Below are positions 16,608 to 24,725 of a stretch of 47,036 bases of DNA, one piece after another. The first letter of the stretch is position 1; each line of letters begins with the position of its first letter. The notes under the pieces were generated by a model, which was given only the letters and a program-made list of their open reading frames with translations, was not told the origin of the DNA and searched no databases. The DNA is from Candidatus Rokuibacteriota bacterium (GTDB lineage: Bacteria; Methylomirabilota; Methylomirabilia; Rokubacteriales; CSP1-6): contig JAUSJX010000041.1 of NCBI GenBank assembly GCA_030647435.1, forward strand, positions 1-47,036. The letters run 5' to 3'. The position numbers and the translations under genes were made by a program.

Positions 16608-17285
16608 TCATTCCCGAGCTTCGTGATACCGCTCGATCGCCCGCTCGATCGACGGGACGATCTCGTCGGTGAGCCAGTAGACCAGGACGACCGGATCCGG
16701 ATGGTGATGGCAGTAGCCCGACATCGGGCCGTCGATCGGGTAGATCAGCCGGGCGGGGTGAATCTCGTACAGGCGCACGCCCAGGCCCTGGAGGGCCCGC
16801 AGGAGGCGCAGCTTGATCATCGCCAAGCCGGCGCGGACGTCCAGCGGCCGCGTGTGCCCGGCCATCGCCTGGATGAGGCCCAGCGGTACCAGGAGCCCGC
16901 CGATGACGATGCCCCGAGTGGCTTCAGCCACGACGCGGCTGATCTCGACCCGCTGGGACACGGCGGTGTCCCGGATCGCCGCCGGCAGCTCGAACTCGAA
17001 GGCCATCTCGCAGGGGAACCTGAACCCGGCGCGAGACTCCCCGAGAATCAAGCGCGCGCTGCCCAGCAGCACGCGGCCGAGATCGCCATCCCGGAGCGTG
17101 GCCAGGAAGAAGGCCGCCGTGTCGTCGTGGACGTCACAATCGACCTGGAGCCCCGGCCGGTAGTAGCCCTTGCGCTGGTAGACGCGGAAGCGCTGCGCCA
17201 GGATGGCGGCCCGCTCCTCCTCCGTGGTCGCGAGACCGCACGCGATCGCTCGACCACCCGCCTGAATGCGCGCGAGCACGTTCAT
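16608..17285 (-). CDS. Acyl-homoserine-lactone-synthase / N-acyl amino acid synthase-like acyltransferase
   Basis: A 225-residue GNAT-fold protein resembling autoinducer synthases and the FeeM N-acyl amino acid synthases. Visible are the conserved QRFRVYQRKGYY (residues 31-42, where the family has a conserved Arg and aromatic cluster), LLGSARLILGE (74-83, core beta strands) and the VEISRVVAEA segment (E114, S116, R117), matching the E-x-S-R box. These enzymes join an acyl chain from acyl-ACP to an amino acid or SAM. No LuxR-type receptor is nearby. It is divergent from the plus-strand genes that follow and separated from them by a repeat-rich gap. Confidence 0.65.
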   Translation of the reverse strand: MNVLARIQAGGRAIACGLATTEEERAAILAQRFRVYQRKGYYRPGLQVDCDVHDDTAAFFLATLRDGDLGRVLLGSARLILGESRAGFRFPCEMAFEFELPAAIRDTAVSQRVEISRVVAEATRGIVIGGLLVPLGLIQAMAGHTRPLDVRAGLAMIKLRLLRALQGLGVRLYEIHPARLIYPIDGPMSGYCHHHPDPVVLVYWLTDEIVPSIERAIERYHEARE

Positions 17286-17400
17286 CTTTGCGCGCTGCTG
17301 ACTGCAAGACCGCGGCCGTCACGCGCCGTCATGCGGAAGGGCTCGGTGAATCGCGGCGTTCCGCGGCGCTGATGGCTATCCCCTCCCTCCGACGTTCCGG

Positions 17401-17640
17401 GAAACGACACGAAACGACAACTGGCCTTGCAGATCGAAGGGTTCCACGTCGAAAGCGCGCGAAATCGGCCGCGGAAAGCGCAACAAACGACACGAAACGA
17501 CACGAAACGACAACTGGCGTTACGGATCGCAGAGTTGCCATGTACGGGTGCGAGTCATCGCCAACCGAAACCGCAAGTGATCCGCAAGGGCGGCAACGGG
17601 CGCTGCCTGCGCTGCCACTTTGAAAATCGAAGGGTTGCCG
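17401..17640. repeat. Direct repeats with a 10-base AAACGACACG sub-unit
   Basis: The same 25 bases (GAAACGACACGAAACGACAA then CTGGC) occur exactly at 17401-17425 and 17494-17518. Within them AAACGACACG repeats head to tail, with an extra unit before the second copy. Each is followed by a related block (GATCGAAGGGTTCC, GATCGCAGAGTTGCC), and a third version of that block (AATCGAAGGGTTGCC) lies at 17625-17639, giving three units about 93-100 bases apart. They fill the 594-base gap between the acyltransferase and the next gene, which otherwise holds no supported gene. Confidence 0.7.
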
Positions 17641-17879
17641 CGCGCGCGTCCCGGTAATCCGCAAGGAAACCGCAAGGAAACTCCAGGCGACATCGCCGCG
17701 CCCGGCGGCCCGCGCCGATCCTGCTGGTCCGTCCGTCATGCGGCGCGGCCGAATTCCTTTGGCGTGTCGCGAAGTTCCAAGGCGCGCGCGCCGCCGTGCG
17801 ATCGATGGCATCACTCCTGCTCTCGCACTCTCCCCAAGTCGCGGGAGCGCAGGCCGCGGCCCACGAGAGGAGAGGCGCG

Positions 17880-18248
17880 ATGAAGATCATCCATGGCTCG
17901 CTGAGCGCGTTGCTCACGGAGGTGAAGGAGCAGGGCAAGGTCGACGGCGTGCGCGTCGCGGCCATGATGCAGAGCACGGTCGAGGGCGCGGGGCTGCCCC
18001 GCTACACCAGCTGGGTGATCGTCTCGGCGCGCGTGGATCACTGGGAGGAATGGGCGGAGTGGCGGTTCGTGGTCGGCCGGCAGCGGGCGGCGGTGACCGA
18101 GCACGGCTTCCGCGTGCCCGAGAAGCTCACCGCGCTCACCGAGGAGAAGCTCGCCGAGGTGCGGGGTTGGATCGAGGCGGCGGGGCTCCGGATGCGCGAC
18201 GGGATCCTCGCCGGCGACGCGGAGACGCTCGAGGGCGTCCTTGGCTAG
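17880..18248 (+). CDS. Conserved-looking hypothetical protein, accessory region
   Basis: A 122-residue soluble protein of no recognised family (MKIIHGSLSALLTEVKEQGK...). It has a hydrophobic beta-rich middle (YTSWVIVSARVDHWEEWAEWRF) and a helical C-terminus. GGAGAGG lies seven bases before ATG 17880. It heads a run of small plus-strand genes with phage-like spacing that leads into the primase-helicase gene, and may be part of the same long transcript. Confidence 0.6.
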   Translation: MKIIHGSLSALLTEVKEQGKVDGVRVAAMMQSTVEGAGLPRYTSWVIVSARVDHWEEWAEWRFVVGRQRAAVTEHGFRVPEKLTALTEEKLAEVRGWIEAAGLRMRDGILAGDAETLEGVLG

Positions 18249-18264
18249 CCGGCGCGCCGCGGGG

Positions 18265-18318
18265 ACGTCACGTGCCGCGGTCACGTCAGTTGCCGTGGCC
18301 ACGTCAGCTGGCGCGATG
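18265..18318 (+). repeat. 18-base tandem repeat (three units) at a gene start
   Basis: ACGTCA recurs at 18265, 18283 and 18301, exactly 18 bases apart, with similar bases between (CGTGCCGCGGTC, GTTGCCGTGGCC, GCTGGCGCGATG). If translated with the following gene it encodes a six-residue repeat of the type Thr-Ser-x-Ala-x-x; if not, it may be a set of operator half-sites. Confidence 0.6.
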
Positions 18319-18594
18319 GCCGGCGCCCCGGCGCCCTCGCGGAAGGTGCGGAAGATCCTTCGGTTCGAGGCGCGCGCGCGCCGACTCCTGACGCGCTACG
18401 AGCGGGCGCTCGCCCGGGCTACGCACGCGATGGCGCAGGCGCGCGCCCTTCTCGACAACGCGTCCGTCCTCGAGTCCTCGCTGACCGGCACGCAGCTCGG
18501 GGAGTTGCGCCGGGGGCGTCCCGACGCTGCTGGCGTCGGGAATGCTCCCGTATCCACGCCACCGGACCGGACATTCACCACCACTCGCACATGA
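18316..18594 (+). CDS. Small helical protein, paralogue of the next gene
   Basis: A 92-residue basic, helix-rich protein. Its core SRKVRKILRFEARARRLLTR and TGTQLGELRRGRP aligns with SAKVRRILQLQGRAATLQAR and TPDELCQLRRARR of the gene at 18607, so the two are tandem paralogues. ATG 18316 has no good ribosome site; TTG 18241, overlapping the previous gene, would add 25 residues that include a repeat. Function unknown; a DNA- or RNA-binding helical hairpin is possible. Confidence 0.5.
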   Translation: MAGAPAPSRKVRKILRFEARARRLLTRYERALARATHAMAQARALLDNASVLESSLTGTQLGELRRGRPDAAGVGNAPVSTPPDRTFTTTRT

Positions 18595-18606
18595 AGGAGG
18601 CCCACC

Positions 18607-18816
18607 ATGCTGGAGCATCGATCGGCCAAGGTGCGCAGGATCCTGCAGCTCCAGGGACGCGCGGCCACGTTGCAGGCGAGGTACGAGTCCACGATGGCTC
18701 GCATCGCGTCGGCGCGCTACCAGGCCGCCGGGCTGCGGCAGCAGGCGCTGTCGCTGAGGCTCAGGCTCACGCCCGACGAGCTGTGCCAGCTCCGTCGAGC
18801 GCGGCGCTGCGTGTAA
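18607..18816 (+). CDS. Small helical protein, paralogue of the preceding gene
   Basis: A 69-residue basic protein (MLEHRSAKVRRILQLQGRAA...) predicted as two helices with a turn. GAAGGAGGCCCACC lies before ATG 18607 (AAGGAGG, seven bases away), a strong ribosome site. It is similar along its whole length to the C-terminal two thirds of the gene at 18316, pointing to a tandem duplication. Confidence 0.6.
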   Translation: MLEHRSAKVRRILQLQGRAATLQARYESTMARIASARYQAAGLRQQALSLRLRLTPDELCQLRRARRCV

Positions 18817-18824
18817 GTCTCCCC

Positions 18825-19013
18825 ATGGCGATGCGCATCGAGTGTGTCTTCCGCCACGGCCTGGCCGAGCCCGCGATCACGCGCGACGACGACGGCGAGC
18901 CGATTCTGTCGCTCACGCACGGGCAGGACTGCGTGAGGATCGCGCTCTCGGAGCACAGCCTGCGCGCCCTCGGGCTCGCCATCCTCACGAGCGTCGGGGC
19001 TGGCGAGCCTTGA
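18825..19013 (+). CDS. Small hypothetical protein
   Basis: A 62-residue acidic protein (MAMRIECVFRHGLAEPAITR...). A second ATG lies at 18831. No ribosome site is obvious and no family was recognised, but it fits tightly between its neighbours and reads in a codon pattern like theirs. Confidence 0.45.
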   Translation: MAMRIECVFRHGLAEPAITRDDDGEPILSLTHGQDCVRIALSEHSLRALGLAILTSVGAGEP

Positions 19014-19024
19014 GCCTCGCCGAG

Positions 19025-19198
19025 ATGCCGCCGAATGGCCGCCTCAACGGCTGGGTGCGCCTGCTGGGGCTGGTCGGCGTGCCCGGCGCGATCTCCCTCT
19101 ACCTCGTCTGGTGGGTCACGGCGTGGCTCGGGATCAAGCTCGACCGGATCATCCAGCTCCTCGAGCAGATCGCGCGCACGCTCCGCGTGGGGCTTTGA
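19025..19198 (+). CDS. Small single-pass membrane protein
   Basis: A 57-residue protein with one clear membrane segment (LLGLVGVPGAISLYLVWWVT) followed by an amphipathic helix (LDRIIQLLEQIARTL). The pattern resembles holin-like or phage-accessory membrane proteins. TTG 19010 is an alternative start. It ends four bases before an alpha/beta hydrolase gene, suggesting co-expression. Confidence 0.5.
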   Translation: MPPNGRLNGWVRLLGLVGVPGAISLYLVWWVTAWLGIKLDRIIQLLEQIARTLRVGL

Positions 19199-19202
19199 GC
19201 CG

Positions 19203-20384
19203 ATGCTCGCCCGCAACGATCTCCTGCTGCTCTCGCTGACCCGCGACGGCCGCCTGACCAATCCACGCCCCTTCGACACGCTCCAGCAGCGCCTCCTTTC
19301 GGCCACGGACTGCTTCGTCTTCTGCCACGGCTGGCTGAACGACTCCGTCGAGGCGCGCGACGGGGCGCAGCGCTTCTTCGCGCGGCTGGACGTGGCGCTC
19401 CGTCCGCTGGGCGAGCGCGTGGTTCCGCTCCGGGTCGCCATCCACTGGCCGTCGAAGCCGTTCGCGAACGGAGAGACAGAGCGCGGCGGGACGCCAGGCG
19501 CGCCATCCCCGGAGCTCTTCGGTGCTCTCGGCGAGCTGGGGCGCCGGCAGCCGGGTCTCTTCGCGCGGCTGATCCCGGCGCTCTGCGAGGCGGAGGTGCC
19601 CCTGGGCGCCGAGGAGGAGATCGAGCTGGATGCGCTCCTGCGCCTGGCCGATCAGGGCGGAGAGCGGGGCGACGGCACGCTCTCGCCGCTCTACGCGCTC
19701 TCCTTCTGGCTCATGAAGCGGCGGGCGGGGCAGGTGGGCGAGCGACTGGGCCGCGAGCTCCTGGCCCCGGCGTGGAGCGCGCTCGGTGATCGGGCCCCGC
19801 GGCTTCACCTGGTCGGCCACTCGTTTGGCGCCAAGCTCGTGAGTGCGGCGGTCCTCGCGGGCCTCCGTCCCCGGAGCCTGGTGCTGCTCCTGGCCGCATT
19901 CTCCGCGTATGCGTTCGCCGAGGAGGTGCCGGGAGCCAAGCGGCCGGGCTCCTACCGTCCGGTCATCACGGGGCGGATGGTGGCGGACCGCATCGTCGCG
20001 CTCCGCTCTGATCACGACCGGGCGCTCAGCCGACTCTACCCCTCGGTGACCTGGGGGGCCCAGGTGGAGCGCGCGGCGGCCAACCGGGGCCGGCTCACCC
20101 ACGTGCGCGAGGTGGTGGCGCGGAGCGCGATGGGGGCGGTGGGCGCGCTCGGCGTCGGCGCCGCCGAGATGGAGCTGGTCGCGGCGCAAACGGCCGGGCT
20201 GCCCCACGGTGTCGTCACCGTCGACGGATCGAGTGTGGTCACCCACGACGAGTGGTTGATCGGCGCCCATCGCGACATCTACCACGACGAGATCGCGACC
20301 CTCGTGCTCCTGGCCGCGGGCCTGCTGACCGGAGGCCCGGGCGGCCCCCGTGCGCGGCGGCCTTCACTCACAAGCGTCTCCTGA
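19203..20384 (+). CDS. Alpha/beta hydrolase, lipase-like
   Basis: A 393-residue cytoplasmic alpha/beta hydrolase. The oxyanion-strand motif FCHGW (H42-G43) and the nucleophile elbow GHSFGA (S207) are clear. A possible catalytic acid lies around residues 270-280 and a late His in GAHRDIYHDE near residue 360. It has no signal peptide. The large insert between the oxyanion strand and the elbow (about 85-195) would act as a lid. It lies between a tiny membrane protein and a caspase-like protease with short spacing, so the three probably act together. The substrate is unknown; a phospholipase or esterase role is inference. Confidence 0.72.
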   Translation: MLARNDLLLLSLTRDGRLTNPRPFDTLQQRLLSATDCFVFCHGWLNDSVEARDGAQRFFARLDVALRPLGERVVPLRVAIHWPSKPFANGETERGGTPGAPSPELFGALGELGRRQPGLFARLIPALCEAEVPLGAEEEIELDALLRLADQGGERGDGTLSPLYALSFWLMKRRAGQVGERLGRELLAPAWSALGDRAPRLHLVGHSFGAKLVSAAVLAGLRPRSLVLLLAAFSAYAFAEEVPGAKRPGSYRPVITGRMVADRIVALRSDHDRALSRLYPSVTWGAQVERAAANRGRLTHVREVVARSAMGAVGALGVGAAEMELVAAQTAGLPHGVVTVDGSSVVTHDEWLIGAHRDIYHDEIATLVLLAAGLLTGGPGGPRARRPSLTSVS

Positions 20385-20398
20385 CGAGGAGGAATGTC

Positions 20399-21742
20399 AT
20401 GCCCGACACGCGTACCCATGAGCCCGCCGTGCTGCCTGACCCGCACGCGAAGGTCATTACGCCCCCGGGGCCGGAGGCGCAGTGGCTGGTGCTCGAGTAC
20501 CTCGCCGCCGACAACGACCTCGAGGGCGAGCTCCTCGCCGACCTGGCCGAGATGGAGCGCGTGGGCTCCACGCCGGGCGTCGTCGAGATCCTCGCCCAGG
20601 TGGATCGCTCGCCGGGGAACGACGCCTCCAAGGGCAACTGGCACGGCAGCCGGCGCTACTACGTCACGCGGGGGACGGACCCGCGGAAGATCAGCTCGCG
20701 CGTCCTGGCTGACCTCGGCCCGACCAACACCGGCGATCCCGGCGTGCTGGAGAGCTACATCCGGTTCGGGGCGCTCCGCTATCCCGCGCGCGCGACCGCG
20801 CTCGTGCTGCTCAACCACGGCTCCGGCTTCTACGTGCCGCCCGACATGCAGGCTCACGCGAGAGCGGCGCATGAGGCGTCAACGCCCCGGGCCCGACGGC
20901 GTCGCCGGCCGCCGATCTTCCACACGACGCGCGAGCGCCTGCGGGAGACCGCGCCCGCCGACCGCGGCATCGCCTACGACGACGGCGCATCCGACTGCCT
21001 CGACAACCAGGAGCTGAAACGCGTGCTCGCCACCGCCCATCGCGCCCTCGGGCGGAAGGTCGACCTGGTCGGCATGGACGCCTGCCTCATGACCATGATC
21101 GAGGTGGCCTACCAGCTCCGGGACCACGCGCAGGTCCTCGTGGGCTCGGAGGACGTGGAGCCCGGCCCGGGCTGGCCGCATGCGGCGATCCTGGCTGACC
21201 TCACGAAGCACCCCGCGATGACCGGCGCCGAGCTGGGCGCCGCCGTCGTCCAGCGCTACGTCGAGTCCTACCGGCACGGCGGCGAGGACGCCACCCAGTC
21301 CGCGATCAACCTGGGCAGGCTCGACGACCTGGTCGAGGCGGTGGACGTGCTGGCCCGTCGGCTCCTGGCCGGCCTCAAGAGCGCGGCGGTTATTGCTTCC
21401 CTCCTCGCCGCGCGCCGCAAGACGCTCCAGTTCTTCGAGGGCCTCTACGTGGACCTCTACCACCTGGCCGCCAACCTGGCGACCACCGCCGGCAACAGCC
21501 TCATCGCGGATGCCTGCCGCGACGTGCAGCGGATCATCGACGGCGACGAGGTCCGGAGCCCGATCATCGCCCAGGCGCACGCCGGCGCGCCCATGGCGCC
21601 GGCGCGAGGCCTCTCGATCTACTTCCCGCTGTTCCTGGACCGGTCCGCCTTCTATCGCGAGCTGGACTTCGCGCGGGCGACGCGCTGGGCCGATTTGCTC
21701 GACGCCTACCTCGGCACGGGAAGACGTGGCGACGCTCGATGA
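20399..21742 (+). CDS. Clostripain-family (peptidase C11) caspase-like protease
   Basis: A 447-residue cysteine protease of the caspase-like C11 (clostripain) family. The catalytic dyad is H140 in LLNHGSG and C229 in GMDACLMTMIE; VGSEDVEPGPGWP just after the Cys is the typical substrate-pocket segment. Between the dyad residues is a basic linker (TPRARRRRRPP, about 162-172), where enzymes of this family cleave themselves after Arg or Lys. No signal peptide is present, although most clostripains are exported, so it should act inside the cell. GAGGAGG precedes ATG 20399. It follows the alpha/beta hydrolase by 14 bases. Confidence 0.85.
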   Translation: MPDTRTHEPAVLPDPHAKVITPPGPEAQWLVLEYLAADNDLEGELLADLAEMERVGSTPGVVEILAQVDRSPGNDASKGNWHGSRRYYVTRGTDPRKISSRVLADLGPTNTGDPGVLESYIRFGALRYPARATALVLLNHGSGFYVPPDMQAHARAAHEASTPRARRRRRPPIFHTTRERLRETAPADRGIAYDDGASDCLDNQELKRVLATAHRALGRKVDLVGMDACLMTMIEVAYQLRDHAQVLVGSEDVEPGPGWPHAAILADLTKHPAMTGAELGAAVVQRYVESYRHGGEDATQSAINLGRLDDLVEAVDVLARRLLAGLKSAAVIASLLAARRKTLQFFEGLYVDLYHLAANLATTAGNSLIADACRDVQRIIDGDEVRSPIIAQAHAGAPMAPARGLSIYFPLFLDRSAFYRELDFARATRWADLLDAYLGTGRRGDAR

Positions 21743-21774
21743 TGAGATTCACACACAACCACAAGGAGGGGCAC

Positions 21775-21993
21775 ATGATTGTCTCGCTTCCGCTCGCCAT
21801 CACGACGTTGAGCATCGCGTTGCTCACGACCGGCTGCGTCGGCGCGACGGAGCTGGTCCGGGCGCTCGGCCAGGACCCGGCTGCCGTCTGCGTCAGCGTG
21901 ACGACAATCTACGGCAAGGGCGCGGCGTGCCGTGTGGGGGGCGCGAGCGAGGTGAAGGCCGGCGACGGGGCGGTCTCGGTCACCACGAAGTGA
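21775..21993 (+). CDS. Small lipoprotein-like or membrane-anchored protein
   Basis: A 72-residue protein with an N-terminal hydrophobic segment ending LLTTGCVG, which matches a lipobox (cleavage before the Cys). Three more Cys residues follow in the mature part (VCVSV, AACRV). AAGGAGG lies seven bases before ATG 21775. Its stop overlaps the GTG start of the nuclease gene. An Rz1-like spanin or an anchor for the neighbouring enzymes is possible; neither is shown. Confidence 0.55.
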   Translation: MIVSLPLAITTLSIALLTTGCVGATELVRALGQDPAAVCVSVTTIYGKGAACRVGGASEVKAGDGAVSVTTK

Positions 21994-22397
21994 GGGGCCG
22001 CGTGGTCTGGGTCGTGGACGGCGACACGATCCACGTCCGGCTCGGCCAGCGCGTCGAGAAGGTGCGTTACATCGGCGTCAACGCGCCCGAGGTCCCGCAC
22101 CAAGTGCGCTACTGGCAGAAGGGCGGCCACCGGGCGAGCGCGGTCAATCGCGCGCTCGTGGCCAGGCACGCCGTGCGTCTCGAGCTGGATGTCTCGCACC
22201 GCGATCGCTGGGGCAGGCTCCTGGCCTACGCGTGGGTCATGCGGGCCAGGAAGCGCGTGATGGCCAACGCCGAGATGGTCCGCCGCGGCTACGCGCAGGT
22301 CATGACGATCCCGCCGAATCTGAGGCACCAGGCGCTGTTCCTGAAGCTCCAGCGCGAGGCGCGCGAGGCGGGGCGGGGGCTCTGGAGTGGCGCGTGA
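21990..22397 (+). CDS. Staphylococcal-nuclease-like (thermonuclease) protein
   Basis: A 135-residue SNase-domain protein. The calcium/active-site residues are visible: D10 and D12 in VVDGDTIHV, R26 in VRYIGVNAPE with E34, and the late Arg in RDRWGRLLAY. The end KLQREAREAGRGLWSG is the usual SNase C-terminus. It begins at GTG 21990, overlapping the lipoprotein stop, and has no signal peptide, so unlike most SNases it should stay in the cell. Its stop overlaps the start of the primase-helicase gene. Confidence 0.85.
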   Translation: MRGRVVWVVDGDTIHVRLGQRVEKVRYIGVNAPEVPHQVRYWQKGGHRASAVNRALVARHAVRLELDVSHRDRWGRLLAYAWVMRARKRVMANAEMVRRGYAQVMTIPPNLRHQALFLKLQREAREAGRGLWSGA

Positions 22398-24586
22398 CGC
22401 TCCCGCTCCACGAGGAAGCCGTGGAGGACCTCCGGAAGTCGGGCCTCTCCGACGCCACGATCGCGGCGGCCGGTCTCTACACGCCGCCGCCCGGCGATCT
22501 CCCGCGACTGCTGAGCCCACGCCTCGTCGACAAGGTCCGCCACGTCCTCGTCTTCCCCTACGACAGTGCCTCGCACGGCATCCCGATGCGGCGGGCTGAC
22601 GAGTTCGTCCGTTGCAAGCTCTTCCCTCCGGTGAGCGACGGCCAGGGCCACACGGTCCGCTACTACCAGCGCGCGGGCACGCCACCCCGCCTCTACGCCC
22701 CTGGGCCGGCACGAGCGGCCCTGAGCGATCCGGCCGTCCCGCTCCTCATCACCGAGGGCGAGAAGAAGGCGCTCAAGGCCAACCAGGAGGGGCTCGCCTC
22801 CCTCGCGGTCGGCGGGCTCTGGAACTGGCAGACCGGCGGCCGGCCGATCGCCGACCTCGACCGCATTGACTGGGTGGAGCGCGAGATGCTGATCGTCCCG
22901 GACTCCGATGTCTGGACGCGCCCGGACCTGGTGCAGCCGGTCTTCGCCCTCGGCAAGGAGCTCGAGGGGCGCGGCGCGAAGGTCGCCGTGCTCAAGCTCC
23001 CGTCGGTCCGGAACGGCACCAAGACCGGCCTCGACGACTACCTCTGCGCGCACCCGCGCGAAGCGTTCGACACGCTGCCGCGCCTCTCGCTGAAGCACGC
23101 AGCCCTCGGGCGCGCGAGCGCCTGGTGGCGCGAGTGGGTGAAGCGGAAGGACGCCCAGCCGCCGGCTGCCGAGCCCACCGTGCTCGAGCTGCTCGAGCGA
23201 GGCGAGACGACGCGGTTCCTTCACCCGGGGCTCGACGTCGTCGACGGTGTCCTCTCCTACGGCATTCCCGTCGGCGACCGGCTCACCATCGTCACGTCCC
23301 GGCGCGAGGGGTTCACGCCCCAGACGCTCCCGTCCGGCATGGCCCTCCGCCACGCCGATCCGGGGCCGTCCTCGGTCCGACACGAGACGGCGGCCGCGTG
23401 GCTGGCCGGCTCGACCGAGGGCTCCGTCGCGCGCGCGCTCGACGGCCTGGCGGACTTCCTGGGGCGCCACGTCGCGCTGCGGGATGCGGGGACGGCCGGC
23501 TGGCTGGCGGCGTGGACGCTCGGCACCTGGTGCTATCGCGCGTTCCGCGTCTACCCCTACCTCTCGGTGCGCTCGGCCGAGCGCCGGTGCGGCAAGAGCC
23601 GGCTGATGCGTCTCCTCTGCCGCGCGGCCTTCAACGCCTCCCCGCCGACGACACACCCGACCGAGGCCCAGCTCTACCGGGAGGCGGCGCGGCGGAGCGG
23701 ACTCCAGGCGTTCGACGAGATGGAGTCGCTCCGGGGCGGCGGCGGCGACAAGGACAGGCTGGCGACGCTGATCGCCGTGCTGAACGTCGGCTTCGAGCAG
23801 GGCGGCGCGGTCTCGCGGCAGGAGAAGCGCGGCGAGCGGTTCGTCGAGGTGCTCCACGAGGTGTACGCGCCCCGCATCCTCGCCGGGATCGCCGGGCTCA
23901 AGGAGACGCTCGAGGACCGGAGCCTCACGCTCGTGATGTTCCGGCGGCGCAAGGACGAGCCCGTGGCGCGGCTGGGCCGGGAGACCGATGCCGAGGCCGA
24001 GAAGCTGCGGGACGCCTGCGCGCTCGCGTGCCTCACGCGCATCGGGGACATCGTCGCGGCGTACGAGCTCGCGCCCAAGGTGCTCGACAGCCGCGACGTG
24101 GACGACCGGGCGGTGGACCTCTGGGCGCCGCTACTGGCGCTGGCGATGGTCGCCGACGCCGAGGCGGGCGGTGCTCGGGCCGAGCGGATCCTCGACGCCG
24201 CGCGCGCGTTGAGCGATGCGCGCGAGGCGGACGACGAGGCAGGGTCGGCCGCGCGGCTGATCACCGCGCTCCAGAAGGTCGTCGCGGATGTCGGGATGGC
24301 GGCGACGCCCACGCGGCTGCTGGAAGCGCTCCAAGACAACGGCTACGCGTGGGTGAAGAGCACGCGGAGGCTCGCGGGGCTCCTTGCGCCGCTCGGGCTC
24401 GTCGCTCGCCCGGGCCGCGAGAACGGGCGCCCAGTGCGTCTCTACACCCTGGACTCTGGCGTGCTGGCCGACCTCGCCCGCCGCTACAACCCCGCGGTCG
24501 GCGCGCCCGGCGAGAACGAGCCTCCATCCCTGTCCAAACCGCTAGAGAGCGTCGACATCCGTCAACAAGCGTCGACAGCCCCGTGA
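22394..24586 (+). CDS. Primase-helicase-like protein (DUF3854 toprim + DUF3631 ATPase)
   Basis: A 730-residue replication-type protein found in phages and integrative elements. The N-terminal part is a DUF3854 toprim-like domain: LLITEGEKKALKA (E121) and MLIVPDSDVW (D170, D172) are the metal-binding boxes. The C-terminal half is a DUF3631-type ATPase with a Walker A of the RRCGKSRLM kind (CGKS 399-402) and Walker B-like FDEME (440-444). A winged-helix-like segment (WVKSTRRLAGLLAPLGL) lies near residue 660. It probably primes or unwinds DNA for the element. GTG 22394 overlaps the nuclease stop by four bases. Confidence 0.8.
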   Translation: MTLPLHEEAVEDLRKSGLSDATIAAAGLYTPPPGDLPRLLSPRLVDKVRHVLVFPYDSASHGIPMRRADEFVRCKLFPPVSDGQGHTVRYYQRAGTPPRLYAPGPARAALSDPAVPLLITEGEKKALKANQEGLASLAVGGLWNWQTGGRPIADLDRIDWVEREMLIVPDSDVWTRPDLVQPVFALGKELEGRGAKVAVLKLPSVRNGTKTGLDDYLCAHPREAFDTLPRLSLKHAALGRASAWWREWVKRKDAQPPAAEPTVLELLERGETTRFLHPGLDVVDGVLSYGIPVGDRLTIVTSRREGFTPQTLPSGMALRHADPGPSSVRHETAAAWLAGSTEGSVARALDGLADFLGRHVALRDAGTAGWLAAWTLGTWCYRAFRVYPYLSVRSAERRCGKSRLMRLLCRAAFNASPPTTHPTEAQLYREAARRSGLQAFDEMESLRGGGGDKDRLATLIAVLNVGFEQGGAVSRQEKRGERFVEVLHEVYAPRILAGIAGLKETLEDRSLTLVMFRRRKDEPVARLGRETDAEAEKLRDACALACLTRIGDIVAAYELAPKVLDSRDVDDRAVDLWAPLLALAMVADAEAGGARAERILDAARALSDAREADDEAGSAARLITALQKVVADVGMAATPTRLLEALQDNGYAWVKSTRRLAGLLAPLGLVARPGRENGRPVRLYTLDSGVLADLARRYNPAVGAPGENEPPSLSKPLESVDIRQQASTAP

Positions 24587-24725
24587 ATCCAGCTACTTGC
24601 GCCCCTTTCGAGCTGGCTGGCTGTGCCGTGCGGGGGCGTCTCGTAAGCCAGCGAAAAGAAAGGCCCGTCGACGCTGCGACGGTTGTCGACGGTTTGTGGC
24701 AGCTACGAGGGCACGGAGGAGGCGG

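Noticed and set aside
17401-17518. Possible CRISPR array
   Set aside because: Only two exact 25-base copies are present, the spacing (68 bases between copies) is too long, the repeat itself contains tandem 10-base units, and no cas1 or cas2 is nearby.
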